Assembly (NCBI GenBank): GCA_047973085.1
Contig: JBKEBI010000033.1
Location: 1-21,802 of the forward strand
Length of the DNA: 21,802 nt
Source: JBKEDG01 sp047973085
Lineage (GTDB): Bacteria; Bacillota_I; Bacilli_A; JBKEDG01
Direction of reading: 5' to 3'
A model generated the notes under the pieces. It was not told the origin of the DNA and searched no databases. It was given only the letters and a program-made list of their open reading frames with translations. Both the position numbers and the translations under genes were made by a program. Positions 6,951 to 15,049 of the stretch are shown in pieces (position 1 is the first letter of the stretch; every line of letters starts with the position of its first letter).

Positions 6951-6997
6951 AATTTATATATAACTAGTGTTGTTAACTATAGAGTATATGAGATAAG

Positions 6998-7026
6998 AAG
7001 ATCTGTTTGAAACAAGATCTTTTTTC
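6998..7026 (+). terminator. Intrinsic terminator of the mgtE-rsmG-noc-yggS operon
   Basis: AAGATCT (6998-7004) pairs with AGATCTT (7015-7021). The stem can extend by GTT/AAC in the loop side, and TTTTTTT (7020-7026) follows directly. Confidence 0.8.
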
Positions 7027-7252
7027 TATGTTTTGAAGATATTAGTATAGTTGTTGTGTGAGTCGCAAATGTATCATACATTTAATCTAAATCTTATAAA
7101 TATATTTTATTAAATAATTTGATATGGCATTTAAATCATTATAAAATTACAGTGATAAATTTCTATAATATCTTAAAGATGCTCTTTATTTTTATAATTA
7201 GTCTATTTTAGGTTTAATATTAGCTTCCAATATACAAAATTGACTGTTATTA

Positions 7253-7261
7253 TGCTATAAT
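7253..7261 (+). promoter_or_regulatory. Extended -10 promoter of the parA operon
   Basis: TATAAT (7256-7261) is preceded by TGC (7253-7255), an extended -10 element. A TTGACT upstream is only 10 bp away, too close to be its -35. This is the only promoter seen ahead of the ten-gene run 7307-15780. Confidence 0.65.
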
Positions 7262-7306
7262 AAACAGTAGAAGTAAAATAGTATAAAACATTTTAGGAGG
7301 TATATT

Positions 7307-8071
7307 GTGTCAAAAGTTATATCGATTGTAAGTCAGAAAGGTGGAGTAGGAAAAACTACTTCTACAATTAATTTAGCAGCTTCGCTGACAAAGCGTGGAA
7401 AAAGAGTTTTAATTATAGATATTGATCCACAGGGAAATGCTACTACTGGGATTGGAATAGATAGATCTAGCTTAGATTTAAGTGTTTATGATTTACTTGT
7501 GAACAAAGCGGATAGTAAAAATGTTGTTAGACAAACTAAAATTAAAAACTTAGATATTTTACCTACTAAAATTGATTTGGCAGGTGCAGATATAGAACTT
7601 GTTAATGCTACTCGAAGAGAGAGTATATTAAAAAATGCTATAGTAGAGTTGAAAAATAAATATAATTATGTATTAATTGACTGTCCTCCTTCGCTTGGAT
7701 TATTAACACTAAATGCACTTACAGCTAGCGATAGTGTAATAATTCCAGTTCAATGTGAGTATTATGCACTTGAAGGGCTAACACAATTACTTGCTACAAT
7801 TATGCGTGTACAAAAATCTATCAACAAAAATTTGGAAATTGAAGGAGTATTGTTGACAATGCTAGATATGAGAACTAATCTAGGTATGGAAGTTGTAGAA
7901 GAAGTTAAAGTTTACTTCAAGGACAAAGTGTTTAAGTCAATTATACCAAGAGCTGTAAGAATAAGTGAAGCTCCAGCTTATGGGCTTCCGATAACAGAGT
8001 ATGATATTTCTTCAAAGGGTGCAAGAGCATATTTGAGTTTAGCAAAAGAGGTGATTGATAACAATGGCTAA
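7307..8071 (+). CDS. parA: Chromosome-partitioning ATPase ParA (Soj)
   Basis: A 254-residue ParA/MinD-type ATPase that binds DNA as an ATP dimer and works with ParB-parS in origin segregation and, in Firmicutes, control of DnaA. The deviant Walker A motif KGGVGKTTS (residues 11-19, with the signature Lys11 and Lys16) starts a few residues in. DIDPQGNAT supplies the switch I Asp, and DCPPSLG is the Walker B region. PRAVRISEAPAYG and YDISSKGARAY near the end are typical of chromosomal Soj. The start codon is GTG with AGGAGG 7 nt upstream. It overlaps parB by 8 nt. Length is normal. Confidence 0.97.
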   Translation: MSKVISIVSQKGGVGKTTSTINLAASLTKRGKRVLIIDIDPQGNATTGIGIDRSSLDLSVYDLLVNKADSKNVVRQTKIKNLDILPTKIDLAGADIELVNATRRESILKNAIVELKNKYNYVLIDCPPSLGLLTLNALTASDSVIIPVQCEYYALEGLTQLLATIMRVQKSINKNLEIEGVLLTMLDMRTNLGMEVVEEVKVYFKDKVFKSIIPRAVRISEAPAYGLPITEYDISSKGARAYLSLAKEVIDNNG

Positions 8072-8912
8072 AAAGAAAGCATTAGGAAAAGGATTAGATG
8101 CGTTATTTAATGAAGAAGGTATCAATCTTGATACATTAGATAAAGTTGAAAAAAGTGTTGATAATGAAGAAATCTTTGAACTAGATATAGACACATTGCG
8201 TCCAAATCCATATCAACCACGAAAGCATTTTGATGAGTCATCTTTAAATGATTTAGCATCCTCAATTGCAGAACATGGTATATTTCAGCCTTTAATCGTA
8301 AAAAAATCTGTTAAAGGGTACGAGATTGTTGCAGGAGAAAGAAGATTTAGAGCAGCATCGATAGTTGGGCTTAAAACAGTTCCTGTTGTAGTTCGTGAGT
8401 TTGGTGATCAACAAATGATGGAGATTGCTTTACTGGAAAATTTACAAAGAGAAAATTTAAATGGAATTGAAGAAGCAAAGGCATATGAACTTATGCTTTC
8501 TAAGTTAGAGATTACACAGTCTGAACTTTCTAAAAGAGTTGGAAAAAGTAGAACACATATTACTAATACCCTTGGAATACTGAGACTTCCAATAGATATA
8601 CAAAAACATGTTGTAGATGGTAAGATATCTACTGCTCATGCAAGAATTCTAAGTAAGTTTGAAGATGAGACAGAAATAAGAAAGATAATGAATAATATTG
8701 TTGATGGAGGGCTTAGTGTTCGTGACGTGGAAAAACTTCGTTCTAAAAAGGTAAGCCCACCTAAAGCAAAAAAAGATATTCATGTTATTGAAGCTGAAAA
8801 TAAGTTATGTGAGAAACTTAATACGAAAGTTGTAATTGATAAAAATAAATTAGTTATTAATTATAATTCTATAGAAGAACTTGAAATGCTTATCGATAAA
8901 TTAGTGAAGTAG
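8064..8912 (+). CDS. parB: Chromosome-partitioning protein ParB (Spo0J)
   Basis: A 282-residue chromosomal ParB, the CTP-dependent clamp that loads at parS and spreads. The N-terminal KKALGKGLDALF motif (about 4-15) is the ParA-stimulating peptide. The CTP-binding fold shows NPYQPRKHF (48-56), AGERRFRA (90-97) and ENLQREN (125-131). A helix-turn-helix follows (about 151-172, TQSELSKRVGKSRTHITNT), with Arg in KSR and Thr in TNT as expected for parS readers. A C-terminal dimerisation domain comes last. The start is ATG 8064, preceded by GAGGTGAT. The TTG at 8055 is inside that site. It pairs with parA by overlap and is distinct from the Noc-like paralogue upstream. Confidence 0.97.
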   Translation: MAKKKALGKGLDALFNEEGINLDTLDKVEKSVDNEEIFELDIDTLRPNPYQPRKHFDESSLNDLASSIAEHGIFQPLIVKKSVKGYEIVAGERRFRAASIVGLKTVPVVVREFGDQQMMEIALLENLQRENLNGIEEAKAYELMLSKLEITQSELSKRVGKSRTHITNTLGILRLPIDIQKHVVDGKISTAHARILSKFEDETEIRKIMNNIVDGGLSVRDVEKLRSKKVSPPKAKKDIHVIEAENKLCEKLNTKVVIDKNKLVINYNSIEELEMLIDKLVK

Positions 8913-8920
8913 GTGATAAA

Positions 8921-9730
8921 ATGTTTAATGATTTTCCAGCATGGCTTAGTAGAGTCATAGTAATTTTTATTTTTATTGTTGTTTGTATTATAATCTATTT
9001 TGTTACATCTTGGATTTTTAGGCTTAGTCTTAAAAGACTTTCTCCTAGTAGTAAAGACTATAATCGAAAAGTGACTACTGGGAAGTTGATTAATAGTTCT
9101 CTTAAATACCTTTTTTTGATTATAGTGTTTATTGGAATATTAATTATATGTGGGGTTAAACTTAGTGCGATTATTACAGGTGCAGGACTTTTAAGTATTG
9201 CAGTAGGTTTTGGTGCTCAAAGTCTTGTTAACGATGTAATTTCTGGACTATTTATATTTTTTGAGAAGCAGTATGATGTAGGAGATACTGTACAAGTTGA
9301 AGGATTTACTGGAGAGGTTATTTCATTGGGATTTAAGTCAACAGTTTTACAAAATTGGGTAGGAGATGTTTTTATAATCGGAAATGGTAAAATAAATTCA
9401 GTTACAAATTACTCACAAGCTAATTCAGTAGCTCTTGTAAAGGTTAGAGTAGAGTCAGACACTGATTTTTCTAGATTGCCACAAATAATAGAAGCTTCAC
9501 TTGCAGGTGTTGTTAGAGAATTTGATTATTTTACAGAAGCTCCTGTTTATAAGGGTGTGACTGAAATTAATTCAAGTGGAATCCAGATTATGATTACTGC
9601 TCAAACAAAGCCAATGAGACACTTTGAAGCAGAAAGAGAAATTAGAAAAAGCTTGATAGATATTTTTGAAAAAGAGCATATTCAGTTTTCTTATCCAAAA
9701 ATTGAATATAAAGGAGTAAAAAATGTATAA
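8921..9730 (+). CDS. MscS-family small-conductance mechanosensitive channel
   Basis: A 269-residue channel that opens under membrane tension to release solutes during hypo-osmotic shock. Hydrophobic segments at about residues 6-30 and 55-80 precede the pore helix. The pore-lining text AGLLSIAVGFGAQSLVNDVISG is diagnostic of MscS and is followed by FEKQYDVGDTVQVEGFTGEV, the beta domain. The C-terminal cytosolic cage domain ends near residue 265. Length is normal for the compact MscS/YkuT type. The gap to parB is 8 nt, and it overlaps the following small gene by 8 nt. A neighbouring mscS is common in the Firmicutes parB-ychF region. Confidence 0.94.
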   Translation: MFNDFPAWLSRVIVIFIFIVVCIIIYFVTSWIFRLSLKRLSPSSKDYNRKVTTGKLINSSLKYLFLIIVFIGILIICGVKLSAIITGAGLLSIAVGFGAQSLVNDVISGLFIFFEKQYDVGDTVQVEGFTGEVISLGFKSTVLQNWVGDVFIIGNGKINSVTNYSQANSVALVKVRVESDTDFSRLPQIIEASLAGVVREFDYFTEAPVYKGVTEINSSGIQIMITAQTKPMRHFEAEREIRKSLIDIFEKEHIQFSYPKIEYKGVKNV

Positions 9731-9923
9731 GTTTGAAGAAGGAGATATTGTAACTTTAAAAAAAGGACATCCTTGTGGTAGTTATAAGTGGAAACTTCTT
9801 AAAAATGGTGTAGAAGTTACAATTGAATGCGTTGGGTGCGGAAGGATTGTAAAAATTAAACGCACAGAGTTTAATCGCAGAATAAAACAAATTGAGAAGG
9901 CTGGTGAAATAAATGAAGAGTAA
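9723..9923 (+). CDS. yyzM: DUF951-family small protein (YyzM-like)
   Basis: A 66-residue cytoplasmic protein of the DUF951 family, function unknown. Typical marks are GDIVTLKKGHPCGSYKW at the N-terminus and ECVGCGRIVKIKRTEFNRRIK. Three cysteines (18, 36, 39) and a His next to Cys18 suggest a possible metal site, which is inference. The start overlaps mscS by 8 nt with AGGAG upstream, and the end overlaps the transporter gene by 11 nt. In Bacillus and Staphylococcus this small gene is usually found right before ychF. Here a transporter gene intervenes. Confidence 0.88.
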   Translation: MYKFEEGDIVTLKKGHPCGSYKWKLLKNGVEVTIECVGCGRIVKIKRTEFNRRIKQIEKAGEINEE

Positions 9924-11493
9924 AAGGCTTATTATAAGGATTGAAAGTTTGTTAAATAAGACGCCAAATATAGGTTTGTTGATTATAGGCGGTATTGTTT
10001 TAGTTATGATAGCTAGTGCAATAGTTTCTTCATTTACGGGACAACTTACTTATGTGTCAATTGATCCTGACACTTTGGAAAAACAACAAAATATTTTTGA
10101 AGTAAAAAACTATTTGATTCCAGAAAATTTTATGAATTTTATTAGTAAAGGTTTATATAACTATTCTAGTTTGGGTAGTGCTGTAACGATTTTGGTTATA
10201 GTTATTGCTTTTGGAATTGCTGAAAAAAGTGGTTTTATCTATACAATTTTAAAAAAACTTCTGTTTAATGTTCCAAAAAATATTGTTACTATCATACTTG
10301 TGTTTGTGGGTATTTTAAGTAATGTGAGTTCTATTGTTGAACTTAATGCGGGATATTTGTTTTTATTACCTTTAAGTGCATTTATTTATATGGGTAATGG
10401 TAGAAATCCACTAGCAGGTATTGCAACGATGTTTGCTGCTATATTTGCTGGATACAACATTAATATTCTTCTGACAAACCATGCTTTGTTTTTAAATGAT
10501 ATAACAACTGCTGTTGTTAATACTACGCTTCCTAATTATGTTATTCAGGGAAGTGATAATAGATTTATAATGGGTGCGTTAATAATTCTTTCTACGTTTT
10601 TAATTACAGTTATTACAGAAAAATATATTGTAAATATTCTACCAGTTTATGATTTAGAAGTTTATACTTATCATAGAATTACAGATTATGAAAAGCGAGG
10701 TTTATTTGTAGCTATTATATATTCTATTGTATCTATAATTGCATATATATATTTTCTAGTTCCAAAGAATGTTATTGATTTACCAGGATCAGGGCTATTG
10801 CTTGGAAATTATAATCCTGTAACAACAAGTTACTTGACACAGCTTATTAGGTCACCACTTTTTGTTAATTTTGCTATTCATATTTCATATTACTTTATAA
10901 TTGCTGGAACTCTTTATGGGATATTTTCAAAAAAGTTTAGTTCTTTAAATGAAGTTATGAAATCAGCAGTGGTTTCTATTGCAGATAATGCTGAATATTT
11001 TGTTTTGGCATTTTTACTTAGTCAATTTATATTTATTATGTATGATAGTAATTTGTCATTATATATTCTTTTGAAATTAGTAGCTATTATCCCAACTTCA
11101 GGGAGTCTTCTTGGAATGGCTGTTGCCTTGTTTATTGTAACTGCTATAATAAACTTAATAATTCCGACTTCTGTGACTAAATGGGCAATTATTGCTCCTA
11201 TTGTTTTGCCTGCTTTTGTGGGAAGTTTAGTAAATCCATTATTTGCTCAAACTATTTTTCAATTAGGAGATTCTGCAACTAATACAATTAGTATTTTGAT
11301 GCCATATACAATATTTGCATATGTATTATTTAACATATATGCTAAGAAGACAAAACAACATTGTGGTAATGGAACTTATTTTAAATTAACATTTCCATAC
11401 TCAATGGCGCTTACAGGTTTATATTTCATAGTAATAGTTATTTGGGTGGTTTTAAATATTGGTCTTGGGCCAAATGTACCACTATTTATATAG
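9913..11493 (+). CDS. AbgT-family transporter
   Basis: A 526-residue polytopic membrane protein of the AbgT family, members of which carry p-aminobenzoyl-glutamate or export sulfonamide-like antimetabolites. About a dozen hydrophobic segments are seen. Family text includes NAGYLFLLPLSAFIYMGNGR followed by NPLAGIATMFAAIFAGYNINILL, a PTSVTKWAIIAPIVLPA segment, and the hallmark LGDSATNTISILMPY near residue 460. A large loop after the first membrane segment (about 45-75) is normal for the family. The substrate cannot be read from sequence. It overlaps yyzM by 11 nt and ends 11 nt before ychF, so it appears co-transcribed with both. It is inserted between two genes that are usually neighbours. Confidence 0.9.
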   Translation: MKSKRLIIRIESLLNKTPNIGLLIIGGIVLVMIASAIVSSFTGQLTYVSIDPDTLEKQQNIFEVKNYLIPENFMNFISKGLYNYSSLGSAVTILVIVIAFGIAEKSGFIYTILKKLLFNVPKNIVTIILVFVGILSNVSSIVELNAGYLFLLPLSAFIYMGNGRNPLAGIATMFAAIFAGYNINILLTNHALFLNDITTAVVNTTLPNYVIQGSDNRFIMGALIILSTFLITVITEKYIVNILPVYDLEVYTYHRITDYEKRGLFVAIIYSIVSIIAYIYFLVPKNVIDLPGSGLLLGNYNPVTTSYLTQLIRSPLFVNFAIHISYYFIIAGTLYGIFSKKFSSLNEVMKSAVVSIADNAEYFVLAFLLSQFIFIMYDSNLSLYILLKLVAIIPTSGSLLGMAVALFIVTAIINLIIPTSVTKWAIIAPIVLPAFVGSLVNPLFAQTIFQLGDSATNTISILMPYTIFAYVLFNIYAKKTKQHCGNGTYFKLTFPYSMALTGLYFIVIVIWVVLNIGLGPNVPLFI

Positions 11494-11504
11494 GAGGAAT
11501 TTAT

Positions 11505-12608
11505 ATGGCTTTAACAGCTGGAATAGTTGGTTTACCTAATGTAGGTAAATCAACATTGTTTAATGCAATAACAAAAGCGGGAGTACTGGCAGCAAATTAT
11601 CCTTTTGCGACAGTAGATCCAAATGTAGGAGTGGTTGTAGTTCCTGATGAACGCTTAGATAATTTAACTAGTATGGTAAATCCTAAAAAAACTGTGCCAA
11701 CAACTTTTGAGTTTACAGATATTGCTGGACTTGTAAGAGGAGCAAGTAAAGGAGAAGGACTTGGAAATCAGTTTTTATCACATATTCGTGAAGTGGATGC
11801 TATTTGTCATGTTGTTCGTTGTTTTGAAGATGACAATGTACTACATGTTGATGGTAGCGTTGATGCTATTCGTGATGTTGAAACAATTGATTTAGAATTA
11901 ATTTTAGCAGATTTAGAAATTATTGACAAACGTATTGTTAAAATTGAGAGAAAAGCTAGAATGAAGGTTGATAAAGAATCAGTTAGAGAATATGAAATTT
12001 TAATCAAATTAAAGGAGGCACTAGAAGCAGATTTACCTGCAAGGAGCGTTCGTTTAGATAAGAAAGATTTAGAATTTATTAAAAACTTTAATTTTTTAAC
12101 TTTAAAACCTGTAATATTTATTGCAAATGTAAGTGAAGAAGATTACGTTAATCATCAAAGCAATGATGTGGTAGCACGTCTTCGTGAGTATGCAAAAAAA
12201 TATAATGATGATGTTGTTGTAGTTAGTGCTCAAATCGAGAGTGAATTATCAACTCTAGAAGATGAGGAGAAAGAAATGTTTTTATCAGAGCTTGGATTTG
12301 AAAGTAGTGGACTTGATAGTATAATTTCTACTACGTATAAAACACTTGGTCTTAGAACATTTTTTACAGTAGGAGTAAAAGAAGTTAGAGCTTGGACATT
12401 TATCAATGGCTATACTGCGCCAGAATGTGCAGGAGTTATTCATACAGACTTTCAACGAGGGTTCATTAGAGCAGAGGTTGTAAGCTATGATGATTTAATG
12501 GCATGTGGTGGAGAAAAACAAGCAAAAGAATCAGGAAAGTATCGTGTAGAAGGAAAAGAATACATTATGAAAGATGGAGATATTTGTCATTTTAGATTCA
12601 ATGTATAG
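11505..12608 (+). CDS. ychF: Redox/translation-associated GTPase-like ATPase YchF
   Basis: A 367-residue Obg-family P-loop NTPase that associates with ribosomes. Known members prefer ATP over GTP. The G1 motif is GLPNVGKS (residues 9-16). The G3/Obg-like glycine-rich element DIAGLVRGASKGEGLGN is present. The G4 position reads NVSE rather than NKxD, as expected for the ATP-preferring YchF. The C-terminal TGS domain is clear (EVRAWTFINGYTAPECAG and HTDFQRGFIRAEVVSYDDL). The start at ATG 11505 follows AGGAGG (11492-11497). A longer in-frame reading would run back into the transporter gene. Length is as expected (about 365). Confidence 0.97.
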   Translation: MALTAGIVGLPNVGKSTLFNAITKAGVLAANYPFATVDPNVGVVVVPDERLDNLTSMVNPKKTVPTTFEFTDIAGLVRGASKGEGLGNQFLSHIREVDAICHVVRCFEDDNVLHVDGSVDAIRDVETIDLELILADLEIIDKRIVKIERKARMKVDKESVREYEILIKLKEALEADLPARSVRLDKKDLEFIKNFNFLTLKPVIFIANVSEEDYVNHQSNDVVARLREYAKKYNDDVVVVSAQIESELSTLEDEEKEMFLSELGFESSGLDSIISTTYKTLGLRTFFTVGVKEVRAWTFINGYTAPECAGVIHTDFQRGFIRAEVVSYDDLMACGGEKQAKESGKYRVEGKEYIMKDGDICHFRFNV

Positions 12609-12619
12609 AGGATATTAAT

Positions 12620-13429
12620 ATGGGAATAGTTATTAAAAATTTAAGTCATCACTATAAAAACAGCAAAAATGTTTTGGAAAATATTAATCTTGAAATAAAA
12701 AAAGGGGAATGGATTAGTATTGTTGGTCACAATGGAAGTGGTAAATCGACACTTGCAAAGATTTTGTGTACACTTATTGAAAAAAAATCAGGAGAGTTAA
12801 GTGTAGATGATATTAATTATTTAGAAGAAAATTTAATTACTGTTCGTAGAAAGTTTGGAGTGGTATTTCAGAATCCAGACAATCAGTTTGTAGGAACTAC
12901 AGTTTTTGATGATGTAGCTTTTGGACTAGCTAATATAGGATTAAGTAGAGATGAAATATATTATCGTGTAGATAAATACTTAGAGATAGTTGGAATGAGC
13001 GGTTTTAAAAAACGTGAGCCACATACTTTAAGTGGAGGGCAAAAGCAACGTGTTGCTATTGCTTCAAGTTTAGCTCTTGAACCAGAATATTTAATTTTAG
13101 ATGAAGCAACTTCCATGCTTGATCCAAGTGGTAGAAAAGATATAATGAAATTAATAGAACATATTCATTCCCTTGAAACTACTACAATAATTGCTATTAC
13201 TCACAACCTTGATGAGGCAATTTGTGGGGATCGTATAGTTGCGCTAAATAATGGTCGTGTAGTATTTGATGGTTCTGTAGAAATGATTAAAGATAATGTA
13301 GAGTTGTTTAATAGTATAGGAGTTCTTGTTCCTTTTGCTCTAAAGCTATCTACGGATTTAAGAAAAAGAGGTATTGAAGTAGATTTATGTATTAATGAAA
13401 GTGAGTTGATTGATAAATTATGCCGATAG
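12620..13429 (+). CDS. ecfA1: Energy-coupling factor transporter ATPase EcfA1
   Basis: A 269-residue ABC ATPase, one of the two motor subunits of the shared ECF module that powers vitamin and metal uptake with various substrate-binding S components. Walker A is GHNGSGKST (about residues 37-45), the Q-loop region is VFQNPDNQFVGTTVFDDVAFG, the signature is LSGGQKQRVAIAS, Walker B is YLILDEATSMLDP, and the switch His is in AITHNLDEA. The NPDNQF and DDVAFG text marks the EcfA (CbiO) type. It lies 11 nt after ychF and overlaps ecfA2 by 10 nt. Confidence 0.96.
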   Translation: MGIVIKNLSHHYKNSKNVLENINLEIKKGEWISIVGHNGSGKSTLAKILCTLIEKKSGELSVDDINYLEENLITVRRKFGVVFQNPDNQFVGTTVFDDVAFGLANIGLSRDEIYYRVDKYLEIVGMSGFKKREPHTLSGGQKQRVAIASSLALEPEYLILDEATSMLDPSGRKDIMKLIEHIHSLETTTIIAITHNLDEAICGDRIVALNNGRVVFDGSVEMIKDNVELFNSIGVLVPFALKLSTDLRKRGIEVDLCINESELIDKLCR

Positions 13430-14250
13430 AATTTAAAAAAGTTAATTTTCAATATACTTCGCAAGTTGATACGATAATCCCTGTTTTAAAGGATATTAAT
13501 TTATCTGTAAGTAAGGGAGAATTTGTTAGTGTTATTGGTCATACTGGAAGTGGTAAGTCAACACTTGTACAAAATATTAATGCTTTAATTCAACCATTTA
13601 GTGGAGTGGTAGTAGTTGATGGATACGAAGTTAAACCAGGAAAGTTAAAACAAGTTGATAAACTTAGAAAAAAAATTGGAATGGCTTTTCAATTTGCAGA
13701 AAATCAATTATTTGAAGAGACTATTCTAAAAGATGTAATGTTTGGGCCACTTAATTTTGGCTACAGCAATGAGGAAGCAATGGAGAATGCTAAAAGTGCT
13801 TTAATTAAGGTTGGGATTGAAGAAGAACTTTTTCAAAGAAGTCCTTATGAACTAAGTGGGGGACAAATGAGAAGAGTAGCTCTTGCAGGCATTTTATCTT
13901 ATAATCCAGAAATAATTATTTTAGATGAACCAACAGTTGGACTAGATCCAATAGGCCAGATTCAAATGATGGAGCTATTTAAAGAACTTAATGATGAAGG
14001 TAAGACAATTATTATGATTTCACATAATTTAAATGATGTAGTTGAGTATTGTGATCGAGTTATAATGCTTAATGAGGGAAAAGTTATTTTTGATGGGGAT
14101 GTTGATAAATTCTTTATGCTTGAAGAAATTAATGGTGTTGATATAGAGCTACCCCACACAATATCACTTGGAAATAAAATAGGAATTAAAAATGTAGGGG
14201 CATTAAAATATAATGATTTATTAGATTGGATAGTTGATAATTATGAGTAG
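13420..14250 (+). CDS. ecfA2: Energy-coupling factor transporter ATPase EcfA2
   Basis: A 276-residue ABC ATPase and partner of EcfA1. Walker A is GHTGSGKST (about 40-48), the Q-loop region is AFQFAENQLFEETILKDVMFGP, the signature is LSGGQMRRVALAG, Walker B is IIILDEPTVGLDP, and the switch His is in ISHNLNDV. The QFAENQLFE segment distinguishes EcfA2 from EcfA1. The start ATG lies inside the end of ecfA1 with only a weak ribosome binding site, so translation is probably coupled. It overlaps ecfT by 8 nt. Confidence 0.96.
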   Translation: MPIEFKKVNFQYTSQVDTIIPVLKDINLSVSKGEFVSVIGHTGSGKSTLVQNINALIQPFSGVVVVDGYEVKPGKLKQVDKLRKKIGMAFQFAENQLFEETILKDVMFGPLNFGYSNEEAMENAKSALIKVGIEEELFQRSPYELSGGQMRRVALAGILSYNPEIIILDEPTVGLDPIGQIQMMELFKELNDEGKTIIMISHNLNDVVEYCDRVIMLNEGKVIFDGDVDKFFMLEEINGVDIELPHTISLGNKIGIKNVGALKYNDLLDWIVDNYE

Positions 14251-15049
14251 TATATTACTTGGTAAATATTATCCTATAGATTCTATAATTCATAAGTTAG
14301 ATGCCCGCGTTAAGATTATTTCAACAGCCATATTTTTAGTTTCACTTTTTATAATTAATGATTTAATTATTTTACCTTTTTATTTAGTTTTTATTTTGAT
14401 TATGTCATTGTTTGCAAAAGTAGGAATGAAAAGTTTGATCAGCAGTTTGAAGCCTCTTAGATTTTTAATGTTATTTATGGCAATTTTTAATATATTCTTT
14501 TACAAGAGTGGAAATGTTGTTTTTAATTATGGTTTTATTGAAATTTATGATGATGCATTGTATAGAACCTTGTTCTTTCTAACAAGAATTGTTATAATGG
14601 TACTATATTCAACATTATTAACGCTTACTACTTCACCTTTAGAACTTGCTGCCGCCATTGAATCTTTATTAAAACCACTTGAGAGATTTAAATTTCCAGC
14701 TCATGAAATAGGGATGATGATTTCTATAGCATTAAGATTTATCCCTACTTTATTTGAAGAAATGAATAAGATTATGAGTGCTCAAGCAAGTAGAGGAATA
14801 GATTTTAAAAATGGTAAAATAAAAGAAAAAATTCGAGGAATAGTATCATTGTTGATTCCATTGTTCATCAATTCTTTAAAAAGGGCTGATGACCTAGCTA
14901 ATGCAATGGAAGTAAGAGGGTATGTTGGTGGAGAAGGAAGAACTGATTTAAATGAAAAAAAGTTTGAAAAAGGGGAAGGCTTTTATTTAATGATTCATAT
15001 ATTAATATTGATAGGAATTATTATAATTAAAATAGGAGGAATATTATGA
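14243..15049 (+). CDS. ecfT: Energy-coupling factor transporter membrane subunit EcfT
   Basis: A 268-residue membrane scaffold of the ECF transporter that links the ATPases to S components. The N-terminus LLGKYYPIDSIIHKLDARVK is characteristic of EcfT. Hydrophobic segments lie at about 25-65, 70-90, 105-135 and 240-265. The two coupling-helix Arg-Gly motifs that contact the ATPases are visible in SAQASRGIDF and AMEVRGY. ATG 14243 is taken as start, since a TTG 9 nt earlier is poorly supported. It ends with TGA, overlapping truA by 4 nt (ATGA). No S-component gene is in the window, which fits a shared (group II) module. Confidence 0.95.
   Translation: MSSILLGKYYPIDSIIHKLDARVKIISTAIFLVSLFIINDLIILPFYLVFILIMSLFAKVGMKSLISSLKPLRFLMLFMAIFNIFFYKSGNVVFNYGFIEIYDDALYRTLFFLTRIVIMVLYSTLLTLTTSPLELAAAIESLLKPLERFKFPAHEIGMMISIALRFIPTLFEEMNKIMSAQASRGIDFKNGKIKEKIRGIVSLLIPLFINSLKRADDLANAMEVRGYVGGEGRTDLNEKKFEKGEGFYLMIHILILIGIIIIKIGGIL

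Larger units (their letters stand above)
6951..7306. other. Gene-free AT-rich gap between yggS and parA
   Basis: This 356-bp gap holds the yggS-operon terminator at its left, a perfect 7-bp inverted repeat AAATGTA-TCA-TACATTT at 7067-7083, and the parA promoter and AGGAGG ribosome binding site at its right end. The middle (about 7084-7250) is A+T-rich. I see no gene, tRNA, DnaA-box cluster or full-length parS in it. Confidence 0.7.

Noticed and set aside
7004..7014. TGTTTGAAACA as a parS-like palindrome
   Set aside because: It has parS-like ends but lacks the CACGTG centre, and it is the loop side of the yggS terminator hairpin.
13201..13464. Minus-strand open frame over the ecfA1/ecfA2 junction
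   Set aside because: It is the shadow of two well-supported ABC ATPase genes.
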